Assembly: GCA_024036415.1 (NCBI GenBank)
Contig: JAMWET010000548.1
Coordinates: 62,001-126,000, forward strand
Length of the DNA: 64,000 nt
DNA from: Prochilodus magdalenae
Taxonomy: Eukaryota > Chordata > Actinopteri > Characiformes > Prochilodontidae
Direction of reading: 5' to 3'
Below are positions 59,599-64,000 of this stretch, piece by piece. The notes under the pieces were generated by a model, which saw nothing but the letters and a program-made list of their open reading frames with translations, did no database searches and had not been told where the DNA came from. The position numbers and the translations under genes were made by a program. Position 1 is the first letter of the stretch. Every line of letters begins with the position of its first letter.

Positions 59599-62142
59599 GT
59601 CTGCTGAGGTTTCTTCATTTGGCAGTTTTATAATGGCAGTGTGGATATACACATGGAACCTGTGTGAGCACTGCCACAGTGGAGAGTACTGCCCTCTAAG
59701 GTAATGACTTGTGAGAATCAAGACTTTGGACAGTCTTTGCTTTACAGTAGATACGCTTTTCTCCTAAAACATTTATTTTTAATTATCCATTCATGGTGAA
59801 AAGATACATTGGTTTTGAGATTTGGACGTTTACTTTAAAATGACTATGTCTGTGTTGACATTGCGACCCCTGGGATTAGAGGAATTCTACTTTAACCGTA
59901 TTAGCTTGAAAAGCATACTTTCAGGGAAACAGCAAGCTGAAAGAACACGTCAGCATGTTGCCATGTGTGGACGTAGGAGTGTATAGTAATGCGAAGGTGG
60001 TGGATGCCTCACCTGGTCTATGAAAGTGCTGTGGTGAGCGTGACAGTGTTGGTGTATAACTATGGCGACTGTAGATGGGTGATCCAATGGAGCCTTGGCT
60101 TGTAGACCTCTGGAGGATGTGCCCCCTCATGTCGTAGTAACTCTGGAAAAATAAAACAAATCTGTATTGGAAATCTGTGATATTTTAAGGTGTAGATCTG
60201 AGCCATAACAAAACCTGTATATTTCTGCGGCATAAACATATTCTATCACAGTTTACATTAGATAACAAGAGCAAAATGAACTTATAGCCAAGTGCATATG
60301 AACAGGACAGGTGGGCATCACCAAATACACCTGTATTAATACATAACTGTTCTACTTAAAATTATACACTTACTAGTATGACGCATTAAAAACTGGCTAG
60401 GAAATGACATGAGATTTTTAATGGAGATTAACCACACTTTGAACAATCTTGGCCTCAAATACAGAGACCCTTTTATATTCTGGACAATTTATCGTCTACA
60501 GGTGGACGCATGCAATGCATTTAGAGAATAAACTGCCTGAGTCAAAGTAAAGAGCTACATAGTGGTCAAATTCAATTAGAGTAGATTAAATCGTGTATAC
60601 ACTAACACAATCATATTTCCCTGAAAATGGAGGATGGGAGCGAAGGCAATGCTGCCCGAATGGATTATTGCTGCCATCTACAGGGCAGAGCAGTTAATGG
60701 CCTTTTATCCCAGGTTTATCCCAGGAAAACAATGTTGTGATAGTTAATTTGAGAAAGAAAAATAGCTCATCTTGCAGGCTATTCTTTTAATGAACCTTTG
60801 ATCTATTAAAAAGGAACTTTAATGCTCCTTTTCAGTGTTCATAATTTTTATTTTTGGGGTCTACTAGAATAGATTTACATGCTTGTTGTCTCATAACACA
60901 AAAAGGTTTTTATACTATATACCCCTTTGTCTAAAACACATTGTTAGAGCTCCTGTGTCTTTAAGCCCCGCCTCCTGATAGCTCTGTTTGCTTTCATTGG
61001 TCAGCTTAACCACTGCCCACACCAGCCCCCACACCACTGTGACAAGCTAGGTTTTTACTGTTTTAGAGAGCATGGCAATAAGGACTGTGTTACGATATGA
61101 CATCACCACGTAACAGAGATAAGGGCTGGAATGTCACATCACCCTGAATCACTTCATCAACATCTCAACAATTCAATTATCCAAAAAGTGTGTTAAGTCA
61201 GTGGGATAACGATACCGCCTCAGCTGAACCCATGAAAATCAAACTGCACTTACATCTGCAGATGGAGTCGGTGACATGGTCCTTGGTGTCTGAAAGAGTG
61301 AAGGACAAGAACACCAGCAGTGAGCAGCTGAAACCATGGATCTCAAACACAAGCTACAGTTTTCGCTTGACTTTACACCATTTTACTTCATCACATCCTG
61401 GAAATGCTGGGTGATGTTGGATGGAGCTGTTGTTAGACACTATGAAAGCACAGAACAGCAGAACGGAAGTTCACATAGGATGTCCCACCCAACCACGCCC
61501 ACCCATCCATCATGTGCACTCACATTCAGACATGACATGACAAAGACTGACCCCACAGTGACCATGACTGGTGGAAAACCAGACGGAGTGTCTTCATGAG
61601 TTGTGAAGTGAACGTAGGGCTGAACAATATTGGAGGAAAAGATATAAATGGTGATATTCAAGAACACTTCAATTCTCTTGGTCTATAGAGATTAGAAAGC
61701 AGTGTAGTGCACTGTAATACACCTTAAAGTAGACGATACCTTAGAACACATAACGTACCTTCCAGTCCAGTACTGAGCCTTTGGTGCGTTGTCAAGACTG
61801 GAGCACATTATTTCTAACCACAGTTTTTAAGTCTATTGGGTTTACTGGTTGAAAGCCTGGATACACCCCACCTGTGATTGGTCAGGATACTCGAAACAGA
61901 ATGTTCAACTCACAGGCTCATTTACATATTGCACACTTACGCAGTTTCAGTATTGCCAGGCCGATGGGGTGATGCTGAAAAAGGAAGGACATATTGCGCA
62001 GCCCTAGGTGAAAGGCTAAAGGTCTTGTGTCTAGGCCGTATAGACACACGCCCTTTAACCTTTAAGGTCATGTTTTTAACGCAGGGGCGTGACTTACTCT
62101 GTCGTCTGGCATGGGGGAGCGCTCACGCCTCCATGTCTGAAG
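39901..62142 (-). CDS. ablim1: ablim1, actin-binding LIM protein 1, 3' half (partial, 13 exons)
   Basis: Actin-binding LIM proteins are cytoskeletal scaffolds. N-terminal LIM domains bind partner proteins and a C-terminal villin headpiece binds F-actin. Exons (minus strand, in order): 62142-62098, 61289-61254, 60142-60013, 58869-58786, 56843-56796, 50099-49971, 47145-47060, 45200-45095, 44935-44874, 43924-43864, 43290-43283, 41733-41653, 40014-39901. They total 990 nt, every border is AG/GT and phases match throughout. Diagnostic peptides seen: [79 protein letters not shown] and the headpiece end [18 protein letters not shown]. From memory of the family these fit ABLIM1 better than ABLIM2 or ABLIM3, whose headpieces and linkers differ. 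The LIM exons and start codon lie beyond the window. The introns carry most of the transposons and both minisatellites. Whether this is the teleost a or b paralogue cannot be told from here. Confidence 0.9.
40317..41263 (+). mobile_element. Tc1-like element, TATGGCCAAAAGTATGTGGA termini, degraded
   Basis: Left end ctatatggccaaaagtatgt then ggaca after TA; right end the inverted tgtccacatacctttggcca, ending before TA (41264-41265). 947 bp. The plus strand keeps pieces of transposase in shifting frames: [18 protein letters not shown] (the VWG block before the second catalytic Asp) and a PDLNP-EHLQDEL-like block near 41000-41045 holding the last acidic residue. Frameshifts and stops make it inactive. 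Located in the ablim1 intron between the last two exons. Confidence 0.88.
41653..41733 (-). CDS. ablim1: ablim1 exon (81 nt)
   Basis: Acceptor tcttttgaag and donor gtaaaa, phase 0 to 0. It reads [20 protein letters not shown] then VDRTRLE. This is the conserved linker into the headpiece. An alternative acceptor 15 nt upstream (ttatag at 41752-41749) would add VSLLK in frame; the nearer acceptor has the better pyrimidine tract. Confidence 0.92.
41734..43282. other. ablim1 intron, no internal feature recognised
   Basis: A 153-codon minus frame at 42437-42898 has no splice-compatible homology to ABLIM1 and looks like chance. The extra human exon (TLPDGH-type) expected between the microexon and VYPYEML was looked for here and not found. 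Confidence 0.4.
43283..43290 (-). CDS. ablim1: ablim1 8-nt microexon
   Basis: Minus strand: a pyrimidine-rich acceptor (tttttccttgcttacag), eight bases AGTTTCAG, then a perfect donor gtaagt. The upstream exon ends in one base (G), so the join gives GAG TTT CAG = Glu-Phe-Gln, and the next exon then starts in phase 0. Without this microexon the frame breaks between CGGMR and VYPYEML. The product R-E-F-Q aligns with R-D-Y-Q of ABLIM1 and R-E-Y-K of ABLIM2/3 at the same place, so the tiny exon is probably conserved in the family. Confidence 0.86.
43864..43924 (-). CDS. ablim1: ablim1 exon (61 nt)
   Basis: Acceptor atttccacag and donor gtcagt, phase 0 to 1. It reads [20 protein letters not shown] plus one base G. 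STDF-QYNSYGDVSGGVR is the matching vertebrate ABLIM1 segment. Val and Cys here replace the usual Gly and Ser. Confidence 0.94.
44198..44600. repeat. 21-bp minisatellite (CCCAGTACAACCAAAACACC), higher-order 105-bp period
   Basis: About 19 units of 21 bp, consensus cccagtacaaccaaaacacc plus t. In the right half a five-unit block (105 bp: units beginning cccagtacagcc, tccattataacc, tccagtaaaacc, tgcagtacaacc, cccagtacaacc) recurs about 2.5 times. It produces a plus-strand 172-codon Thr/Lys/Pro/Ser-rich frame and long minus-strand frames, all artefacts of the 21-bp period. It fills much of the 0.94-kb ablim1 intron 43925-44873. Confidence 0.92.
44787..44812. repeat. (GATAA)n microsatellite
   Basis: Five units of gataa in the ablim1 intron, just upstream (plus-strand left) of the exon at 44874. 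Confidence 0.9.
44874..44935 (-). CDS. ablim1: ablim1 exon (62 nt)
   Basis: Acceptor gaaattgcag and donor gtaagc, phase 1 to 0. With the split codon it reads [21 protein letters not shown] (first residue shared with the preceding exon). [10 protein letters not shown] is diagnostic for ABLIM1. Confidence 0.94.
45095..45200 (-). CDS. ablim1: ablim1 exon (106 nt)
   Basis: Acceptor gtgttacag and donor gtgcct, phase 0 to 1. It reads [20 protein letters not shown] then [25 protein letters not shown] is conserved across ABLIM proteins. The leading ATG is an internal Met, not a start, because the preceding exon joins in phase. The large 12-bp minisatellite lies in the intron just upstream. Confidence 0.93.
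45555..46735. repeat. 12-bp minisatellite (CTCTGGACTGCA), higher-order 48-bp period
   Basis: About 1.18 kb of 12-bp units, consensus CTCTGGACTGCA with variants such as CTCTGGACTTCT and CTCTTCACTGCA. From about 46372 to 46715 four units form a 48-bp higher-order repeat (with CACAGTGGACTGCTCTCTTC) present seven times. A 72-bp (six-unit) duplication with acattgtatactgtactc occurs near 45951 and 46023. Because 12 is a multiple of 3, all plus-strand frames stay open and give long repetitive ORFs that are not genes. It occupies most of the 1.86-kb ablim1 intron 45201-47059. Confidence 0.93.
47060..47145 (-). CDS. ablim1: ablim1 exon (86 nt)
   Basis: Acceptor atgcttcag and donor gtgaca, phase 1 to 0. 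It reads (G)[18 protein letters not shown] then [10 protein letters not shown]. This is the acidic/basic charged stretch (EEDDEEL-RRRQLQEEQL in ABLIM1) predicted to be helical or coiled coil. Confidence 0.93.
48231..48706 (+). mobile_element. MITE, CAGCTCTGGAAAAAATTAAG-terminus family, copy 3 (best preserved)
   Basis: Left end cagctctggaaattaataag after TA; right end ctcttaattttttccagagctg. The two ends form an inverted repeat of about 25 bp. 476 bp with no transposase. It lies in the ablim1 intron between the exons at 47145 and 49971. Confidence 0.85.
48979..49691 (-). mobile_element. Tc1-N1 copy F, both termini and TA duplication present
   Basis: Left end cactcactgaaacaaaagaa then tagttgcaccca, right end the inverted cactcacgctcaaaagaata (read on the minus strand), with TA on both sides (48977-48978, 49692-49693). 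713 bp. The minus strand carries scraps of Tc1 transposase with the family deletion, frames broken. It lies in an ablim1 intron. Confidence 0.87.
49971..50099 (-). CDS. ablim1: ablim1 exon (129 nt)
   Basis: Acceptor cctttacag and donor gtactg, phase 1 to 1. It reads [20 protein letters not shown] then [20 protein letters not shown] then AL. The pattern QSKS-D-IIK-KFP--AP----PKIETD-WPGPP is typical of ABLIM1. Cys replaces the usual Gly in WPGPP. The intron upstream (50100-56795) is 6.7 kb and holds the nested transposons. Confidence 0.94.
50568..51000 (-). mobile_element. Tc1-like fragment, HTH family X, copy 2
   Basis: The minus strand reads [20 protein letters not shown] then Y, stop, [14 protein letters not shown], so one in-frame stop breaks the helix-turn-helix region. 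About 80 percent similar by eye to the copy at 9555. Lies in the large ablim1 intron. Confidence 0.65.
52170..53260. mobile_element. hAT-type non-autonomous element with exact 8-bp target duplication
   Basis: The element begins TAGGGCTG and ends CAGGCCTA (imperfect inverted tips) and is flanked by CCGAACAC at 52162-52169 and 53261-53268. Removing the 1091 bp and one duplication restores continuous Tc1-B sequence. Several AAGTCGAC-like motifs cluster near the left end (about 52186, 52221, 52239) and gattcgactgac sits near the right end, as expected for hAT subterminal binding sites. A 101-codon frame at 52476-52781 (plus) has no recognised hAT domain. Confidence 0.85.
54017..54827 (+). mobile_element. 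Tc1-C: Tc1-like deletion derivative inside the right repeat of Tc1-B
   Basis: Left end after TA: cagtgaggataataagtatt then tgaacacc. Right end inverted: ggtgttcaaatacttatttt then cctg before TA (54828-54829). 811 bp. It keeps the transposase N-terminal DNA-binding half and lacks the catalytic half. Confidence 0.9.
54370..54702 (+). pseudogene. Tc1-C transposase, N-terminal DNA-binding half only
   Basis: 110 codons from ATG at 54370. The start [11 protein letters not shown], the first helix-turn-helix region ([31 protein letters not shown]) and the second ([36 protein letters not shown]) form the paired-like DNA-binding domain of Tc1 transposases. The frame ends at NTLRPHS just after the deletion joins it to the 3' terminus. 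No DDE domain. The extra Q in AKQQLG and the GIFDLH segment look like post-insertion changes. Confidence 0.8.
55307..55405 (+). mobile_element. Tc1-like terminus fragment
   Basis: gcaccagccaaaacttaaga then cacatct followed by an AT-rich block with cacatattagaataataagt. This resembles the terminal region of the ACTACCAGTCAAA family. No partner terminus found. Confidence 0.45.
55442..55491 (+). repeat. short direct repeat
   Basis: cgactgtagcccccctc occurs twice, separated by cccgcccc. Confidence 0.75.
55820..56060. mobile_element. short palindromic MITE, copy 2
   Basis: Left: atcatcactgtccaaagaaa then aacaagtatctcc. Right, inverted: catgtttttctttggacagc then gacgata. The interior shares ggccaaaaacc, ttttgggccatttctgctgg and aaatgatgcataaaagtaaa blocks with the copy at 31335 and the fragment at 1465. 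Confidence 0.78.
56085..56720 (+). repeat. two direct copies of a ~95-bp block
   Basis: 56075-56175 and 56615-56720 share gtagaca--gtgaccc, tggttcaccatcaccaccac, tgta and aaaccact-tgaatgactt blocks. Related phrases recur at about 59850 and 61130. Probably ends of a non-autonomous element whose limits are unclear. Confidence 0.5.
56796..56843 (-). CDS. ablim1: ablim1 exon (48 nt)
   Basis: Acceptor ctctctttcag and donor gtaggg, phase 1 to 1. With the split codon GAT it reads [28 protein letters not shown] is a near-invariant ABLIM1 motif. The last base G joins CC of the next exon to give Ala. Confidence 0.93.
57000..58410. other. ablim1 intron, no internal feature recognised
   Basis: Non-repetitive AT-rich intron sequence with no additional exon recognised. 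Confidence 0.4.
58411..58600 (+). mobile_element. tRNA-derived SINE, copy 2
   Basis: Matches copy 1 along its length (GGTTGGTGTGGC head, TGACTATGCTGTGCTACACC, GGCCTACCTGTAATATGATT, GTAAGTCGCTCTGGATAAAA). The B-box is decayed. Lies in an ablim1 intron between the cassette exon and the next exon. Confidence 0.78.
58786..58869 (-). CDS. ablim1: ablim1 cassette exon (84 nt)
   Basis: Acceptor tttttattcgag and donor gtatag flank 84 nt (28 codons), phase 1 to 1, so inclusion or skipping keeps the frame. It reads (G)[17 protein letters not shown] then [10 protein letters not shown]. This matches the GNEPSSGR...APKHFHVP segment present in long human ABLIM1 isoforms and absent from shorter ones (knowledge of the family). 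With it, HRP joins GTEPSSG; without it, HRP joins DQSVNIY. The cag-less acceptor (gag) is weaker than its neighbours, which suits regulated use. Confidence 0.85.
59368..59596. repeat. (GA)n microsatellite, ~230 bp
   Basis: (GA)n with GAAGAGA interruptions at roughly regular spacing. Lies in the ablim1 intron between 58869 and 60013. Confidence 0.95.
60013..60142 (-). CDS. ablim1: ablim1 exon (130 nt)
   Basis: Acceptor tttttccag and donor gtgagg. The exon starts in phase 0 and ends with one base of a split codon. It reads [20 protein letters not shown] and continues [20 protein letters not shown] then HRP. The [17 protein letters not shown] and [10 protein letters not shown] motifs are characteristic of the ABLIM1 linker. 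Confidence 0.93.
61254..61289 (-). CDS. ablim1: ablim1 exon (36 nt)
   Basis: Acceptor ctctttcag and donor gtaagt flank 36 nt, phase 0 to 0, reading [12 protein letters not shown]. This corresponds residue for residue in length to the SPRTLSPTPSAE segment of vertebrate ABLIM1, a serine/proline-rich linker likely to be phosphorylated (inference). Confidence 0.82.
62098..62142 (-). CDS. ablim1: ablim1 candidate exon (45 nt)
   Basis: Minus strand: acceptor ttgttaacag, then 45 nt read as [15 protein letters not shown], then donor gtaagt. It starts and ends in phase 0, so it joins in frame to the next exon ([12 protein letters not shown]) and can be skipped without a frame change. The peptide has no clear match to the human ABLIM1 segment expected here, so it may be an alternative exon or a chance pair of splice sites. 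It is the weakest of the exons listed. Confidence 0.45.
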
Positions 62143-62317
62143 CTGTTAACAAAGAGGGGTCATGTTGCAATGGCAGTAAAGCACTGGTCTTTAAAGTGAA
62201 GTCCAAAATAGCAGGAGTTCAGCAGTTAGCGGTTACTTTGATTCGTGGGGGGTGTTTTTATGATGAGTTAAAGACCTCTGAAGTCGTGTCATTTTGTAAT
62301 AGGCGGCATGCCCTGTG

Positions 62318-62935
62318 AAACGATAATATATGGCAATGTATTGGAAAATATAGTGCAATTTATTAAATAATACAATGTCATATATGGGAAACAAGTGCAT
62401 ATATTTTGCATATATTTATATAGTGATAAATATATTACAGTATACTGTATAATACATAAGGAATTGCCGCTTTTCATATATTGTATGTATGGTAGTATAA
62501 TATATATTTACTTATATATTGTACTATATTTCATTTTATATGTAATAGACATCATATGTATTTCTCCATATGTGTTTGCATATATGATAATATATATAGT
62601 TTTATATATGTGAGAACATTTTCATACATACATGTGGCAATATAAAGCATGTATATATTCTCATATATATAAAACTATATATATTATCATATATGATGTC
62701 TATTACATATAAAATTAAATATATTACAATATATAAGTAAATATATATTATACCACCATACATACAATATATGAAAAGCGGCAATTCCTTATGTATTATA
62801 CAATATATTGTAATATATTTATCACTATATAAGTATATGCAAAATATATGCACTTGTTTCCCATATATGACATTATATTATTTAATATATTGCACTATAT
62901 TTTCCAATACATTGCCATATATTATTGTTTCATAA
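62318..62935. mobile_element. AT-rich long-palindrome element, copy 2
   Basis: Left gtgaaacgataatatatggc, right inverted gccatatattattgtttcat. The two arms are each roughly 280-300 bp and near-perfect inverses, including aaggaattgccgcttttcat, tgtatggtagtataatatat and their inverses. The outermost cagtgatgggacc tips of copy 1 are absent here. The matching open frames on both strands (MHIFCIYLYSDKYIT...) arise from the palindrome and are not genes. Confidence 0.75.
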
Positions 62936-63025
62936 GGGTGACCATAAAGGGATCAGCTGTTTTTCTCATCTGGGAAAAATGAAGATATCCTGTGTCAAAC
63001 ACATATGTTCTGAAGCTGATATGTT

Positions 63026-63480
63026 TTGTCTCCTGAATGTCACTGGGTTATGAACAGATTTCGGACAGCAGTGATGCCCTCCATGAGCCATCCTGTTAGT
63101 GCCAGCACCACTGACAGAGGACTACATGCACATAGACCGTTATGGCCACTGCTCTTAACGCCACGTCAATGTTTCCAAAGACTGCAAGGGTGTCGTGCCT
63201 GTCATGGGGTGACTCAGAATAGCAGCGGGTCATTCTTCACTGATGAGTCCCGCTTTTGTCTTGGTGGAGACGACCAACGAATCCGTCTGTGGAGGCACCG
63301 TGGTCAGCAGGTTGTTGTTACACATGCAGAAGGCCTGGTGTCACTCCACCTCCACCCCTACTGCACCATCTGCAGGAACTGTGTGAGAATATTCAAGCTG
63401 CATGGGATGCATTAGCGCTGGACACCGTAAGGAAACTCTATGCTGATTTCTGGCATGTTGTGTTCGCTACACATACAGAA
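63026..63480 (+). mobile_element. Tc1-N1 copy G
   Basis: The plus strand reads, with frameshifts, MSHPVSAST, then SRFCLGGDDQRIRLWRHRGQ, then the shared deletion junction into TPPPPLLHHLQELCENIQAA. The catalytic centre is missing. Termini were not located; flanked by the AT-rich palindromic element on the left. Confidence 0.78.
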
Positions 63481-64000
63481 GTACCAGAATTCCAAAGTGC
63501 AGCAACGTAACAATGTTCCTATTCCGGTTACTTAATGATTTCATAATTCAGGATTGGACCTGAACAGTAAACCATTTGGACATTTGTTCATCAGGTAGGT
63601 ATTAGGTTTGTAATTCTGGGATTTGGATTTTTGAAACAAGCCAAGTCTCACAATATAGCTAGGTGCCTGTCCGTCCATTTACTCATCTGGTAGATGGAGG
63701 GAAGCCACAATGCTAACACCGCAGTACTCTCCGCCAGGTGGAGTGGTTCAGCACAGCTATGAACTTTTTTAAGGATCCTGATTTTAAGCTTGGTGCTCAG
63801 TGTGAGCAGACAGGTTCTGCCTTTAGATTCAGACTGTACAATGGATGAAGCCACAGATGTGCAACACCGGTGTCGGGATTTTCTGAGTGACTTTCAGATA
63901 CCTGCCCCTTCCTGGCCCTAAGTTTCAAATATTCACTGTTGATTACTGCCAAAGGACTAAAATCCAAAAACTGGTCATTTGGACAGAAAAGGATTTGTTG
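63481..64000. other. no recognised feature; probably ablim1 intron
   Basis: The upstream ablim1 exons lie beyond the window edge, so this is likely intronic. No exon matching the expected AIYDIERPD segment was found. Confidence 0.4.

Noticed and set aside
61878..62318. 146-codon plus ORF
   Set aside because: Antisense over a probable ablim1 exon and intron; no domain.

Overview
This is vertebrate nuclear DNA, most likely from a ray-finned fish. It has one long GT-AG intron-exon gene, abundant Tc1/mariner-type elements with TA target duplications, a hAT element with an 8-bp target duplication, tRNA-derived SINE copies, an L2-like LINE fragment and long microsatellites. The mix of repeats resembles otophysan fishes (characin/catfish/electric-fish group), but that placement is an inference from memory of repeat families and is weak. 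There are no bacterial-style genes, and almost all open frames in the window are chance or repeat-derived. The one host gene found is the 3' half of ablim1 (actin-binding LIM protein 1), on the minus strand from about 62.1 kb down to its stop codon at 39901. Twelve exons plus one likely upstream exon were placed by hand. All have AG/GT borders and their reading phases close exactly (990 nt, 329 residues plus stop). They encode the linker/anchor region and the complete C-terminal villin headpiece. The LIM-domain exons must lie beyond the right edge. Notable parts are an 8-nt microexon (43283-43290) and an 84-nt in-frame cassette exon (58786-58869). Layout: 1-39.9 kb is intergenic (its right end is ablim1 3' UTR) and is built from repeats: Tc1-like deletion derivatives, short inverted-repeat elements, an LTR-like repeat, a large GA microsatellite (29.0-29.9 kb), a 155-bp poly(A) tract and (TA)n tracts. 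From 39.9 to 62.1 kb the introns hold a Tc1-like element (40.3-41.3 kb), a 21-bp minisatellite with a 105-bp higher-order period (44.2-44.6 kb), a 12-bp minisatellite with a 48-bp higher-order period (45.55-46.74 kb) and a four-element transposon nest (51.96-55.04 kb). From 62.3 to 64 kb are an AT-rich long-palindrome element and another Tc1 deletion copy. The most interesting points are the ablim1 microexon, the nested transposons with datable order, one Tc1 deletion breakpoint shared by at least five dispersed copies, the two-copy AT-rich palindromic element, and the two higher-order minisatellites sitting in neighbouring small introns of ablim1. No undescribed defence-like or enzymatic system is visible.
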